Assembly (NCBI GenBank): GCA_029224185.1
Contig: CM055193.1
Coordinates: 21,568,559-21,632,558, forward strand
Reading direction: 5' to 3'
Source: Karalla daura
Taxonomy: Eukaryota; Chordata; Actinopteri; Chaetodontiformes; Leiognathidae
DNA length: 64,000 bases
The number at the start of each line of letters is the position of its first letter. Position 1 is the first letter of the stretch. The notes under the pieces are model-generated. The model was given only the letters and a program-made list of their open reading frames with translations. It ran no database searches and had not been told where the DNA came from. This document shows, piece after piece, positions 22,593-37,045 of this stretch. The position numbers were made by a program, and so were the translations under genes.

Positions 22593-24700
22593 TGTAGTGT
22601 AAATAAGGTGTTTCTCAAGCTACGTATAATGGCATTACATGGCTTTCTAGCATGTCAGCCAGCTTTTCATCTGCAGCAAAGTTATTTTTTTCTGACATTA
22701 TGATTGTCTCATGAATTCATGCATTGAGGTAACATTTTTCTCTTGTCCTCTCAAAGAAAATTAAATAAGCATTTACACCCGTAATCAATTAATTGATCCA
22801 CTGTGACATCGGTGACATGTCTCCTAACATACAACATAAGACCCCAGCATGTGAGGCTTCCAATGGTCCATTAACCCTGGAACAGATTGTCTGTCACTGT
22901 CTCACCAAATAAGCTGACATCAGGATTAACCACGAGAGCACCTGATTTTAATGGGAAAGTCATCAATTTCACAGGCATTTTGTCAGATGTATCACCTTGT
23001 CTTGTGAATTTCCCAATGGGAACCTCCCAGAGAGGTCAGTAGATCCAAGAAACTTTTTGTCATTTGCATGTGCCATCTTGTATATGTAAAATAGGCAGCT
23101 CAGAAGAAGAGGTAGGGTATTATCATTAATCATTAGCATACATTGGTACTTGTTCATTTCAGAGCTTTTGATTACACAGTACAAAGAAAATGTTGACATA
23201 CTACCAGCAATATACCAAGGAAGTAGCAAAAACTATAGTTTTAGTTGAAGACAAGTTTCAGCTGAAAGTGCAGTGGTAGGATGGCAGGCAATTTAAACTG
23301 AATAATACTGAGATACTGCCCTCACTTCAGCCTCCAGGCATGGTCCTCTTGAAAATGTCCAAGAAAATGTTCAAATTCCATGAAATTTCCCAGACATATG
23401 TTGGTTTTATTCCTGTAAGACTTCTCGTGTACGTACTTTTACCCCTGGCAGAATGTGTTGCTAAATTGCGATTACATCATTGAAATTCCCATAAATACAA
23501 AAAGTCATAAATGGCAAATGTTTCAAATCTTACAGAGTGTACAGATTTTTCCTTTGAACATGACCATTTACTCCCATTCTCAGTTCCTTTGCCTTGGGGT
23601 TTGTGAGCTCTGCTCATAACCTTCCTCTTGCCTCCCATTCTCCTCTTCATCACTTAAGTGGATTAAATGGGATGAAATCAACAAAGGGTCATTGCTTTCA
23701 TCTGGATTCATGGGGAGGACAGTCAGTCCTAACATTCCACTCGCTTGGAGTACTGTAAATACTTTTCCTTAATCCCCCTTTTGCCACTTTTCTTCACATT
23801 CTGTTGCTGCCAGTCACTATGATCCTTCATCTCAGCATAGTATTTGAGGTTTACACTTAAAACCCTGCTTCCAGTTCAGTGATTGTTTTTTTTCTCTTCA
23901 TTTGTAGTAAGTCACTCACCTGCTCTGCAACTTTCCATTGCCTCACAATCCTAACTGAGTTTTTAAGCTTTTGCCCAGGCTGAAAAGCAATGAATGTATT
24001 GACAACATACAGTATTGCATTTGACAGTGTCAGATAGCGTAATACCTCCTCCTATCTTCTTCAGAGACAATGTTGGCATGACTGTTTGAGATAATGTGAA
24101 ACAATATATTATATTATATGTTTTTAGAACTGTCATTATTCTTTTATTAAATCGATAATCTTTTTTTTTTCTCTTACACCTCACTCCTTTCCTTGGTTAG
24201 AGAAAATAATAGTCTACCTTGTGTGTTTTATAATGATGGAGGAGTGCTGCGGCATGTAAGACCTTACTTGGCTTGACATGGCACTGGGCCCTTTTTTAGT
24301 CTTTATCAGTAGTTCTTTATAGCATATGATAAATTATATGCTTCAAATGGAATTACTTCATCAGCCAGCTGCACTATGTGGGTAACACCACAGCAAATGG
24401 TCCTCTCACCAACTTCTGGAACATTCTGTGTGAATGTAAGTGGTGGATTTTGATGGAAGTGACATAATAATGGTGGAGTGAACATTAGAGTATGAATCTT
24501 GTGGAGACGGTTACTCTGGAAGACTGTTGTGCACATCCTGAGTAAAGATGACATTCCCTCAAAACACGGGCTAATGAACTTAGGGGTGAGTTTGTTGAAC
24601 TTGACCCATAGAAGTAATTCTCTGGTGGAAAGCCACACCTACTGACCTGCTTTATATCTCTCTGGCCTCATCCTTTGACAGTTAGTGGAACGATGGGAGT
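22593..24700. other. Intergenic, no gene seen
   Basis: AT-rich sequence with no recognisable exon, RNA gene or clear repeat boundary. Confidence 0.55.
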
Positions 24701-24709
24701 TGATATAAA

Positions 24710-24925
24710 TGGGGTTTGGGATTTTGACCCCGGCCTATCGTGTGCATTTGCATGCACAGACGGGGCTGTGTATGGATTTAATCAAGACAATCAGCTACCT
24801 CCCACAGAATGAGAGAGTGAATGGTGCCTGCACCCTGCAATTGACTGGCGACCTGCAAAGGGCAGGCCACCCCCATTACACCAGTACGTATGAAGAGGGT
24901 AAAAAAAATATATATATATATAAAT
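24710..24925 (+). repeat. SINE-like remnant and short (TA)n
   Basis: 'ctacctcccacagaatgag', 'ccctgcaattgactggcgac' and 'ctgcaaagggcaggccac' follow the tail of the teleost repeat. A 20-base AT-rich (TA)n end lies at 24907-24922. Confidence 0.45.
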
Positions 24926-27900
24926 AAAATAATTCCAGTGATGCTTCAGAGATCATAGTTATGGTTATGGATCATGGCTACCACTACTTCCTCTCATCCA
25001 GAAAAAAAGTAAGTATTTTCTTTCTTCAGTGGAAATTTAAAAAAATAACTTTTTGATATTGGACAAAATTTAAAATAAACTGCTGTTCTAGCAACACGAA
25101 ATGACTGGCAGAGAAATAGACATGGCGTTTGCATTTAGTGACATTTATAAAGGCACTGCCTTATAGCAAACATCTCTTGCAGAGGTGGAGTGAGAATCGA
25201 TGAAAAACACCAGGCATGGTATTATCAATGTAATTGCTTTATTGCAGCAGGAACTGGCTTGGATGTCACAGATTCAGTGGCATATTGATCAATAATGCAA
25301 AACAAAGACACACAATGTGATTAGATGGCTATAAATAATTTGACATGAAATTCATGCTCGCTTACCAAGGACAATATTTTTTTGGGTAGGGCAGCAAGAT
25401 CAATGGATATCTCTATAGTCAATGGCTATCCATTTCACTGTCCAGTTCCTTTCAGTTGTGTGTTGGAGTTTCAATTGTCTAGCAGCTAGTAGCTACCTTC
25501 TTGCTTCTATCTCACCGTAAGATCCATAGTTTTTATTTCAACTGCCATGTCATGTAAAGTAGTAAGCTATGGATGGTTCCATCCATCCATACTATTCTCG
25601 TATCTATTTGTTCAGGGTCAGAGGAGGCCAGACAAAGCCATTTACAACTTCAGGCAATTTAGCACTTCCAGTTGACGAACTTACAGAACGCGTTTTGAAA
25701 GTGTGGACAACCAGCAAATAATAACTGCAAAATTAGAATTATTAAGTCAAATGGGACGTGAGGCTTGTCATTAAAGTAAGAGACGCACCTGATCCATGTG
25801 TCCAAAATGACAGGGCTCAAGTCTTGAGAGGAAAGATTGGGACATAGTGCAGGTATGGGAGGGTGTTATCAACTGCCTAAAAGACCAAGACTTGATAGGA
25901 TTGAGGGAGCTGGGACGTGACATGTTCAAGTGAAGAACTGCACCTGCGCAACGTGTTCTCATGACTAATTCATATAAAAAAGTGTATAAAACTAGAGACC
26001 AAAATTTGTGAGTTTTCATAAGAATTTTAGAGATGCCTGCATTCGCACACGACGTTCTGTATCTGGAATTGATACCCCGCATAAATCGTTTCAAATCGTT
26101 TTGAAACAGAGAATTTCGGTAGAATTCGCATATTTCAAAATAATTTGTAGTTGATACATCTAACTGTGTCTTATTCTTATTCCACTCGCAATTTTGTGGC
26201 AAGATGAGCGTATTTGTGGACTACAGCCGTTACTCCTACTCTATGAATTGATTATAAACTTTTGCCCTAGGCTTTGATGCTTTTTTGAAGTCAAAATGCA
26301 TACAGTGTAAATGATATTCGCATGGTCTGTAATAACCAGCATTTAGCACACGTGTCATGTGACCAGGACACTGTGACAAAAAATTTGTAGGAAATACTAC
26401 AAAATTTGGAGGTCTAGATTTCATATTTTTTTGTACGAAAACAGGTTGACCTGCGATATGGTCCAAATTTATCAACAGGAGAGGAAATAACTTGTGACCT
26501 CGGTGGTGAGGAAGCTAGAAGAGGAGAATATGGGAGGAATAGGAGTGCTACTAAATCTGAGCTGTGAGAAAACATCACCAGGAGGGATAGAGAAAGGGAA
26601 GCTATGATCGAAAAATTCTGCTCAGGGTCCCAATTTGGGCAGCGGCGGCCCTCCAAACCACAAAAAATGACTTCGCCCAGGAGGTGGAACAGAAGTGGCT
26701 ACAGAGGAGTGACAAAGCATGGAGGCCTTAGGCTGTAGGAGGTTAGGGTTAGAATCTTGAGACATCTCTGCCACTGTCCTAGTTCTGTGATGAAAGGGGT
26801 GAAACATCAGCGATGAGCCTGTAGGTTACTCAACAGCAGTGTCACTGTCAATAGGACACTCTGAGGCACAGTTTATATCGATTTAGGTATTTTAGCTAGA
26901 CCGTATATAGCATGAATGGGATTCATACCAATTAGTTTTGCACGGCTTGGGATTTTCCTTTTCTGCTGAATTATGTTGGATTTATTTTTCTAGAAAGCAG
27001 GGTTTGAAAGGTTTTTTATGTTTCCCTTTCTTGGCAATCATTTAGTTTATCCCTTGTTATTTGCATTGGTGAGAGCTGTCCAGAGTTGAGGCCTGACATT
27101 GTGATTCTAGTTCTGGGGAGTTTCCTTAAGTTCATTGTACCTGCATTTTAGAGCTTTGGGCTTTATGTTTGTCAGCATATTCTGTTCTATGGACTTGCTT
27201 CTTGACAGCTTTTATTGCATCTGTTTGACCGCTCTTTTACACCCCTCAAAACCCTGCCATCTCATAAGCCTTTTGATTTTTATGCAACATCACTGCACTG
27301 CTTTATATTTCTTGTTTGCTTATACTTAGGAAAACCTTGATGCAAAGGAAACTAGAGAACTCATTATCTAGTAAGTCTTGCATTTCTTAGCAGTGTTTTT
27401 TTTATTACTAAACAGTTTGATAACTGGATGACTGGAAAATGCACATCACATGAAAAACTCTGTTTTTGCCATGTGTAAGGCCAATTTTGATGTATATCTG
27501 GCACAAAAGAAAGATATCAGGGGATTTAAAAGTTATGATACACCTTAATATCTTCCATAGACTCTGCATTACAGCCACTGTGAAAACTCTATACTGTTTT
27601 TGGTAAAACAGCTGTCCCTTACACTTCACTCAGTATGCCTGAGATTACATTCTATGATCACAGTTTTAGAAGCCCTCATTTTATGGAACAGTATGAGAGA
27701 GAGGTAAGGTAAAAAAAAACAAAAAACTAGAAATGTAATTTTGAAAAGGTCATAGTAATCTCGATGTGTAAAGAAATAAGTATATGATGATACGAGGTCA
27801 TGTTAATGAAAATTAAAGAGGCTTATTTTGTTAACGTTTCATGGTGTCAGTATGACAAAATGCTGGTGAAACCATAATGAGTCCCAGCGCTTACCATTAA

Positions 27901-28340
27901 TAAAATATCCAACAGCAAGATCAACTTTTTTTCCTGTAATACTCTCTCTTCAACTCATGAGCACACAGGGAGTCTTTCAGAGAACACAAACTTCCTAACA
28001 CAGGCCCAGTAGTGGGCCAACAATGATTAATCTGCTCCACAGAAAACATTGCGAGCAGAGGCCGCAGGCACCACAACCAACAAAATTGCAAGCAAAAGCA
28101 TCATAAAACAATGCATTCCTTGTAGGAGCCCAATAATGATTAATTGGAAGAAAACAATGAACATGAAACAATGAAAAGAAAATTACAACCTGATGATGCA
28201 AAATGCTATGATTATTTAAAATGCTGCTGTTGGTAGTCTCTATGTCGTTGCGTGTCTGAATTAAACAGCCATGAAATCATACTTGGAAAGGTTTGCAATT
28301 ACCCAGTTAGAATACAGTGTAATTGAATATTCATTTATTT
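24926..28340. other. Intergenic, no gene seen
   Basis: The end of a reverse SINE-like copy is visible at 25575-25625 (ccatccatactattctcg then tttgttcagggtc). The stretch 25940-26400 looks repetitive in style (tgttctcatgactaattcat) but I cannot place it. No exon is supported. Confidence 0.45.
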
Positions 28341-28342
28341 GT

Positions 28343-28760
<418 letters not shown>

Positions 28761-29130
28761 GTCCTTGTCGTCTGACGAAAGGATCCAACAGAGCTTGACC
28801 GGGCATCACGCAATGAGCATTTACCTATGTTGCTATGACGACTGGGTACTCTCAATGTGGTACTGTTCTATAATAGAAATGTGCTGTGGCTGAGCTGAGT
28901 TGAATCGACTAACGTTGAGCCGATTGAGCTGATTGGCAACAACTTTCATACTTCCGCCACCAGTGTAATGGCACTGTTGCCTCACCGTCAGTTTACACAA
29001 ACTCGCTTTGATTACACTGTTGTTGTGTTTGTGACTGACCACAGAGTACTGACAAGCAGATCCAGCAGCATGCAGGATAGCCAGAACAACACAAGGCTCT
29101 CTGTTCTCACAAAAATCTTGATAAGGAATT

Positions 29131-29152
29131 ACACACACACACACACACACAC
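29131..29152. repeat. Short (CA)n tract
   Basis: 11 AC units. Not otherwise notable. Confidence 0.9.
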
Positions 29153-29355
29153 AAAAATATTGGGAAAGGTGTTTGAGTTGAGTGTGTATATAGTTTAACT
29201 TAGTTTAGTTTAATAGTTTAATCCAAATTCATTAGCTCTAACAAAAGGGTAGCTTTAGCCAGCATGGCTAACATCCTGCTGTAGTCCCTGGCCTGATGAC
29301 ACAGGCATCTTAAAATAACAACAGCACTTGTCCAGAGGTGTGTGTGTGTGTGGGT

Positions 29356-29358
<3 letters not shown>

Positions 29359-29425
<67 letters not shown>
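29359..29425. repeat. (GA)n microsatellite
   Basis: About 33 AG units preceded by a short GT run at 29338-29352, so the two purine/pyrimidine-alternating types sit side by side. Confidence 0.97.
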
Positions 29426-29428
<3 letters not shown>

Positions 29429-32127
29429 TCGTGCAGACACCAGCGGCAGATTCCTGTGAAACATGGGAAAAGATTAAATATCTCAAGCCAAAGCTGCACA
29501 TGAGGCTCCAGGTTCCTGAGCAGGTGCTGTGATGTGGAACAGGACACTTGCATGCCTCAGTGAGGGAGCAGGAGGCAGGAGGACTTTATTTGGATAGGGA
29601 TCACAAACACACACAGAGAGGGGGGGGGGCACCCACCTGTCCACACCCCTCACACATAAACGCCCAAATACATACACACTCACATGTGTACACACACACA
29701 CACACAACAATCAAATCACATTACTAACTACACTTCGGTACGTTCTGGATGTAATGATTTTTAAAGTAGTAACAGCACACACTCATATTTGAGCTTGAAA
29801 GGGCAATGTAAAAAAATGCAAATAATTTAACGTAAGTTTTGTTTCACATCTGCTTCATCTTTATGATATCATTAATTAACAGAAATTGGTTAAAGATCTC
29901 ATCATGCAGTAGCTCCCCAGGAGGAACTCTTAGAATTCTCAAAAAAAGTTTTCTATTTATTATTATTATTATTGTTGTGAATAGAGATGAAAAATGCTGT
30001 GGCGTTAGGTAGAAACAAGGACTGAGGGGTTCAATAGAAAAAACGGACAAAGAGAGAGAAGGATGGAGAAGATGCTGACGGTGAAATGAGGCCTGACTCA
30101 AAGCAATGGGACAAAGAGTACAGAAATAATTCTGACGATCAAGTCGAGCAGAAATTCAGAAATGTTATTGTCACCTCCTCCTACCCATTGTCAAGGGTAG
30201 CATTTCACACTGAGTTGTATTGACCGCCTGTCAGTTTCTCACCTGACTCGTTTCCCCAGTTAATCCACAGGAATAAGATGGATCCTGAGATTGACTATAT
30301 ACGAGAATGACTCTTGCATGGCCGATATAATATATAGTAGGTTCTAAAGCCTGCACTAAATTCATGGATGGCTTACAAGGACTGTATGGAATGCACTTTA
30401 CTGTATGGAAAATTGGTTTTGGAATTCAAGCCACTGCATTGCACAGCAAAGTAAACACAATAAAACCAGTGAGAAAACCGTGAATTATCTGAGTCTGAGT
30501 TTACCTCGGTAAAGTAAAGTAAAGATACGGTTTCTATTAAGTATAAATATATAGACATAAATATATGCAAACATTTTTACATACAGTGCAGGAACAGTGT
30601 GCATGCCCAGTGAGTTATGCAGTGAGTGCACCTTGAGGCTGTCCACCTCTGGTCTTGTGCTCATGCACACATTGGAGAACTCCTGTGTTTGGAACCTGAG
30701 ATGAAAGCCTTTCACTTCATTAGCTTCCGCAGTTCATAAGTGGCAGAGATTTGACTTTTACTAGTCCCCACACTAGTGATAGCTTTTATAGCATCTTAGA
30801 GCTTTGTATTTTTCTTTCATCTTGTCTCTTCTCCTCCTCTAATCACACAGACCATGCCGGGAGGGGAGGGGGGGGGGGGGGGTCTGGGACTGGGACTGGC
30901 TGCATAAACAAGCACAAACGAGCATGCCCCTCACTCATTTCATTTTCACTCATGTCTGAGTGTCTTCATCGCATACACCCCCCCCACTCGACGTTCCCAC
31001 AGATTTCAGTTATTGTGCTTGTTGTGCTCAGGTTCTCGCCTCAGACGCTCAAGAAGGTCCCAGGGTGGACTGCTAGCAGAGCATCTCAGGTGTAGCTGAG
31101 AGGTGGCTCAGCTTCCACACCCACCATCAGAAGAGGGGTTATTAGCAGAGCAACCAACGAGGCTTAACTTCAAAACAAACGTACAAACAACACCATTTCC
31201 AACAAAAGGACTTCTAAACTACTTTTTTTTGCAATTTGTTTGCTGTAAAGGTGGCTATGGTGACAGAAAAAACTCAAGAAAGAAACAAAAAGAACCCCCC
31301 ACAAATTAAACAAAAACTGTTGAAGACAAGATGGGTTGCAATTATTCTGCTGAACAATATTGTTTTCTCCACCCACTGATGTTCTCAAGGTTTTTCCTTC
31401 CTTCAGAGTGGATTGTGCTGAATTGCTTTTGTTGTGGAGTGAATTACGTCGAGAGTGCCTTCTAATGCATTTTGCCTCAAGAGTCCATCTTGCATTTGTA
31501 TTTATCTTTTTACCCATTAGAGAGCAACCCCTGTTTTGTTGCATAATTTATCAGTAAAGGCATCAGAAGATGGATTGCACCCCTATTCATCTCGGTAATG
31601 TGCAAAAAAGCTGATAAAGTAAACAACTCAGCCTAAATCTCTGTACTTCTTCTGTGTCCGTAAGTGTTTTGTTTTTCATTTCAGATAATCTAGTTGTGCT
31701 CTTTCTGGACAAAATTACCCTGTAGGACCCACTATTTTTGACCAATGTCTGCTCTAACATTTACTCTCGTTCTGGGGAAAGATCCCCAGACAACATGAAT
31801 AATTAATCTTCTGCTGTAGTCTATGACTTCTGGAGGTGGCCTGGACTTTGTGCTGATTAACAAAATGCATATTTGATGATTTGATTATTGACATGCTTCT
31901 TCATGCCTTTGTCACATTACAGCACTATATTTAAACAACGGTTATTGGTTTGTTAGGTATGTTTGGTGTGACGGTGATGCTGTAGGTAGAATCAATGATC
32001 TCCTATGAAAACCAAACGAAAATAAATGTTCCATGCATAAGTGAAATTGTACTGGAATCAAAAGACAGTGTTATCCAAACAATTCAGTATTAAGGTAGGA
32101 CAAAATAAGCTAATTGCAGGATGATCT
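29426..32127. other. Intergenic, no gene seen
   Basis: It contains short CA tracts at 29600-29706 and a G15 run at 30868-30882 within a G-rich block. No exon is supported. Confidence 0.5.
30858..30894 (+). repeat. G-rich block, quadruplex-capable
   Basis: Successive runs GGG, GGGG and G15 are followed by GGG and GGG separated by 1-4 bases. This pattern can fold into a G-quadruplex. No promoter is evident nearby. Confidence 0.6.
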
Positions 32128-32225
32128 ATGACTGCATTCATCCATCCATGATCTTATCTGCTTCCTACCCAGGTCTGTCAGTGCTTATCTCCAGCAGACA
32201 TAACCCTAACCCTAACCCTAACCCT
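32128..32225. repeat. SINE-like tail and interstitial (CCCTAA)n
   Basis: 'ccatccatgatcttatct' and 'cttcctacccaggt' (32146-32175) resemble a reverse SINE-like tail. At 32201-32225 there are four perfect TAACCC units plus one base, the vertebrate telomere motif in interstitial position. Confidence 0.7.
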
Positions 32226-35200
32226 TTTTTAGATCGCTCATACCAGTCTTTAGCCAGTATCTGCCTGCATAAGCTTTTCTCCTTCTTTTCAGTATCCACT
32301 CTCTTCTTCTCATCGAGCCGTCTCCTGTTCTCATTCTGCACATTCCAGCTTCTCCCTCCTCTTTCCCACCTTTTAACCCCTGTCATGACTGCTCCTCCTG
32401 TTTATACTTTTACACTCCAGCTCTCCCACCCGTTTGTAAGAGCGATTATTATCCCAGTCCCTCTTGTTGCCTGGTAACCCACCTAATGACAGTGGGCCAA
32501 TTTCTCTCCTCTAGGATTCAGCAAGAAGCAACAAGGAAAACAGGGGAAAGTTATGTGTCAGACCACTGTAAGGAGAATGGATTTAATTTGTCAGGATCAG
32601 TCATTTTAGATGAGCAAAACCAGATTTTTTATTCTGAGGCTGACAAATAAAAATGACATACAAAACAAGCAAATGAAAAAAACATGACCAGCACCCAGTT
32701 AATCCCATTCTTACTCTAATTCAGTGCAGCAGGCTAGAGAAATTAGCCCTTCAGAGATAACCAAGTTATCTGCAAATCACTGGCCTTGGTATTTTGCATC
32801 CTGCTGTTTTCAGTTTAATGGCTTATATAACGGATAAATGCTGCTCATTCTCTTCCTGTGTCCATATAAGGATGCGTATACAGTAAGTGTGCGTCTACCT
32901 CCGTCATCAGTCAGAGGGAAATAAAGAATTACTTTAGTTATTATCTGTAGATTATTGGCTACTGTGACTGTTCACTGATGGTGAAGCTCTGCTGATTGAA
33001 ATCTGAATACAGTGTACAACGATAAAGCACTGTAATGTTAAAAATTCCCAGAAATCATATGCCAATGATCCATTATTCCATTCAGGTTTATGTTTTCAAT
33101 CACAATCTGGTTAGAAAGTAAAGACAAAACTATAAATAAATAAATATATAACAAACCAGTCCTAATTGGTCTCACACTCACACATGGTTGCCATATTTTT
33201 ATTTAGAGTCTTTAATCCATCATGTCATCATGTTATGTTGCTGTATATACTGTATACATGCACACATACTTTGAACTTTACAACCTTTTGTCCCAATCTT
33301 TTGTTCCAACCTTAGTTGTTAGGGACTTATTAAACAGTTACGGTCTGTCAATTACATAGTCACTTATTTATGGATGATGGTCCAATTAGATGTATTTGTG
33401 TGAAATAACCCTGAGAATGCAAGAGCTGTATGTAAATCATCCATCTTTAACTCCATAATTTACATCTCCTCCATGATGACATGTCAAGATGTCTGCAGTG
33501 AAAAAGTCTATTGGGAAATCTTGGCAGGCACTAGACCCAGATAGCACATTTTTTGGCTGCTTTGTAGTGCATCTGGCATTTTCGAGGGTAATTTTGGCAA
33601 AAAAAAAAAAGCTGGGTAAGAGCTGTGGCGCATCTATGGCATAGTTGTGGTTGACCACAGGTAAAGGTTCAGCAAGGTAAAGGCAATTCGCTTAACTGTG
33701 GCATACCTACTGAATGCCATAATAGATGCCAAATGTGGCTTATTATAAGTAAAGGCATATGGATGTTTAGCCAGAGGATTGTATCTAAAAACAGGACAGT
33801 GTGTTACACAAATGTTCTCTCACAAAAGTTCTCTGTACCATGATCACTGTTAATGAGTTATTCATCTGTACCTCATAGTTCTAATGACGGATTTTGTGTG
33901 ATTGTTGTGTGTCAGTTGAGTTATGCTCTAGAAATGCAGAAGTTAGCAACACCGTAGCACCCTAATGCTAACTGGTAGCTGAGATCGACACTTGTTGTTT
34001 TCTATGACAGATTAACAGCAATGGTACTAGTTGTTCATCAAAGACACCTTAATGAACATATGTTGCTGTGTCACTTACCTGTGTTTACTAAGCCTAATTT
34101 GACTACTTGCTTTGTGTTTCTATACTGGTAATGCTGGTATTTATCCTGATGTGTGTCAAGGGTCCAGAATGAACCGCCTCCAAACTCCAAATTGAATGAG
34201 TAAAACCTCGGAGGCTATCGGCCACATTGACGAGTAAATGTCTCTACTGCGTTGTGGTGACACATTGACTGTTGCATTGTCTCAGTGCAGAATATTATTG
34301 ATGGTAAATAATTTAAAGCACATTTGAGTTCAGATTAGCAATGTAGATAAATCCCCTCTGGGAGGTTCCCCTCAGGAAATTCAGGAGGAACTTCTTTGTC
34401 TTTTCCACTGTCAGTCTGTGATTGAGTGAAATTTTAAAATGCTCAGGCAGCAACATCCTGGATACCCAGTGGGCCACACATGCAACTCATATCTGACATA
34501 GGGAACATGGTGAAAAATCAAGCATGTGTTTGGATGGACCCAAACCACTTTGTATTCAGAAACACTCAGCTCCGAATCTGCTCACTCTCCAGCTCAGCCT
34601 CCAACACACACAAACACAGTTTAAGACCTCTGGAATGGACTTTTTGCCTGACGTGTTGAGTAGAGTTTAAATTTGTACTTGTACTTGGTGATCTCATGTG
34701 CATACAAACACTCACATAAACAGTGTTCATTTCTATGAACTTTTATTTCAAAAGCAAAGGAATAAAAACATTTTAGACAAAACTAGTGTATCTACACTCT
34801 ATTGGCTGGAGACTGATGTCTACCAAGAAACCATGTAAAGTTTTCAAAATGACATTAATGGCTTGCCAATCATTACATGTGTTTTTGGACAAACTATAAT
34901 AGCCCGCAATAATATCCAACAGCTTTAATTTTGTTGTTCTCTATTCTAACTTAGTACTCAGCAATTAACACTTGATTAAAGACGGTGAGCTTGTCGTTTT
35001 GACAGGAAAGTGAATCTAATTATTATAAACATGTTTTGTTGCTTCCAGTTCCCATGGGGCTGTCAAGAAAGAATTCATTAACTTGCACTGGGACTTCCTA
35101 GCGCCGACTGGTGAGCGATATAACAAACCCAGAGAAAACCACACTTTCCTTCTTCATCATCTCTTCTTCACTGTATCATTGCATTGCTGACATTGCTTTG

Positions 35201-36630
35201 CTCTTCTTCACGCCTTCATTCACCCAGGGTTTATTTATTCCATCTGTCTCATTATCACCATCCTCCAACCCATCTATTTAAAGCATCTCAAGTACTAAAT
35301 AACACATACTCCATTTACTTTGCTGTCGTTTCTCTTTGTGCTTTTTTGTTGCCGGGTTCCGGCTGGCAATCGTGTTACAATACATTAATGTTAATTGCCT
35401 CTTAATTGGAGCTTTTATCATGTTGAAGCTTTTAGCGTGTCTGTTCTGTTTGTCGACAGTTGATCTGATTTGTTGCTCATAAAAACAAACCCATGGCGAG
35501 GGTCTCTGTACCATAAATGTACCATAGATGGAGTTTTAGATATCCCTGTATATTTATGTTTTTGGTTGTTTGTTTTTTTTTCACATGAAAGCCATGGATG
35601 ATTTGAAATATCCATCAAGAGTTTTATAGCTTATATTGACTGGATTCCCAATTAATCGGACCATGCACCCTTTTGATATGCACTTATTCATATTGGTTGA
35701 ACTACTGTATAAGACAGAGACCCACGACATATGTCCTGGGCAGATACTAGAACATAGGTGTGGACATACATTCCTTAGTATCTGTGTTTCCTTTACTTTC
35801 GTTGTGCATGCAAGTATGTCAGAGTGCATGTGCATAAACAACAAAGGGAAAGAAGGAGAACCTGAAGAAGCCCGTTTAGTTAAAGGGTCATCCGTGTTTG
35901 TGTTGCTGTGCAAATGTGTGTTGGTTTATGTGTGTTTGTGATTGATACTATTGATACTACACTGTCTGCCAAATAGATAACTCTTGCAGGTGATACAATT
36001 TAACAAAATAAAGGTTGAGTTTCCGTAAGAAGCACATTAGTTCCCACCTTGGCAATACATGTATATTATGTATTTATGTATTTCATAAGTTCAGCATTTC
36101 TTTTAATTGAAAATTGAGCTTCCAATGTTTATTTTTATGTTGTTTTAGTTTTTTACAATGTGTGTTATTTCCATGTATTTTATTGGTCTTGCCACAGAAG
36201 AAAATGAAAGAGGAGAGCAAAGACTCAGAGTGGATCTATCTTGTAGTGAGTTTGTGTAGCTCTTTGTATTTATCCTTGTCTGGTGTGTGGAGGCCCCATC
36301 AAGTAAATTGTTCTCTGAGGAGGCTGTGGTGATTGGTGGTTAAACTGGGAACATTTCAGTACTCGCCGCCAATTATCACAGAATGCATGTTCATAAAAAC
36401 CACAGCAACATCCACAATTAGAAAAGGTTAACAACTGCCAGCAAAACATTCCAGCGAAAGTGTGGGATGGGCACTGAACAGTACACGCACAGGGACAGGA
36501 GATCCTTCATCACAGCAACTGCCGAGATGGATTAAATATATTTAAAACTGAAACAATGTGTGAGTGTGTCACAAAAGTGTGTCATATACACTACGAATAC
36601 AAGTCAGTATAAATAGTCCAGAAGTGGAAT
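32226..36630. other. Intergenic, no gene seen
   Basis: No exon is supported. The interval 33530-33700 reads like a dispersed teleost repeat ('ggctgctttgtagtgcatct', 'gttgaccacaggtaaagg', 'aggcaattcgcttaactgtg'). The family is unknown to me. Confidence 0.45.
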
Positions 36631-36639
36631 GGCAATAAG

Positions 36640-37045
36640 GCTCCAAACAACGCTAAACACCACACATGTTTAATTTGTTGCTGTGGTGTGGGGGTGTGGT
36701 TTGGGCGTCAGCTGTAGGAGAGGGGGGGCGTGTTGGGTTGGCTCATGAGAAGCACCGGGTGAGGATTAGCGCAGCTGGAGTGAGTTGGCTCATCAACATG
36801 CTTCATATCTCAGTAGCGTGCGGGCTCAAGGGGGAGAGGTTTGCGGGACTTCACGCACACGACTGCTGCACCGTCTTCTGGCACACTGGGCTTCCAGCCA
36901 ACTGCACCTGTTAAGTTTGTTTGTTGTTTTGTTGCTGAGCACCAGGCCAGGCCACCCTAAAGAGATGTTCCATTTGGGAAATAAAGCAAACCTCTCCCAC
37001 CTCACTGACAAGCCCACCTCGTGGCTAAGGGTGCCACAGCTCTAT
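36640..37045 (+). mobile_element. Probable solo LTR or LTR-like repeat
   Basis: A GC-richer block about 400 bp long: 'ggtgtgggggtgtggtttgg', 'tgaggattagcgcagctgga', 'cttcacgcacacgactgctg', then 'ttgggaaataaagcaaacct' carrying AATAAA, and an end near 'aagggtgccacag'. The R/U5-like poly(A) signal near the end and the C-A finish suit an LTR of a fish retroelement. There is no second copy or internal gene in the window. Ends and target duplication are not resolved. Confidence 0.45.
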
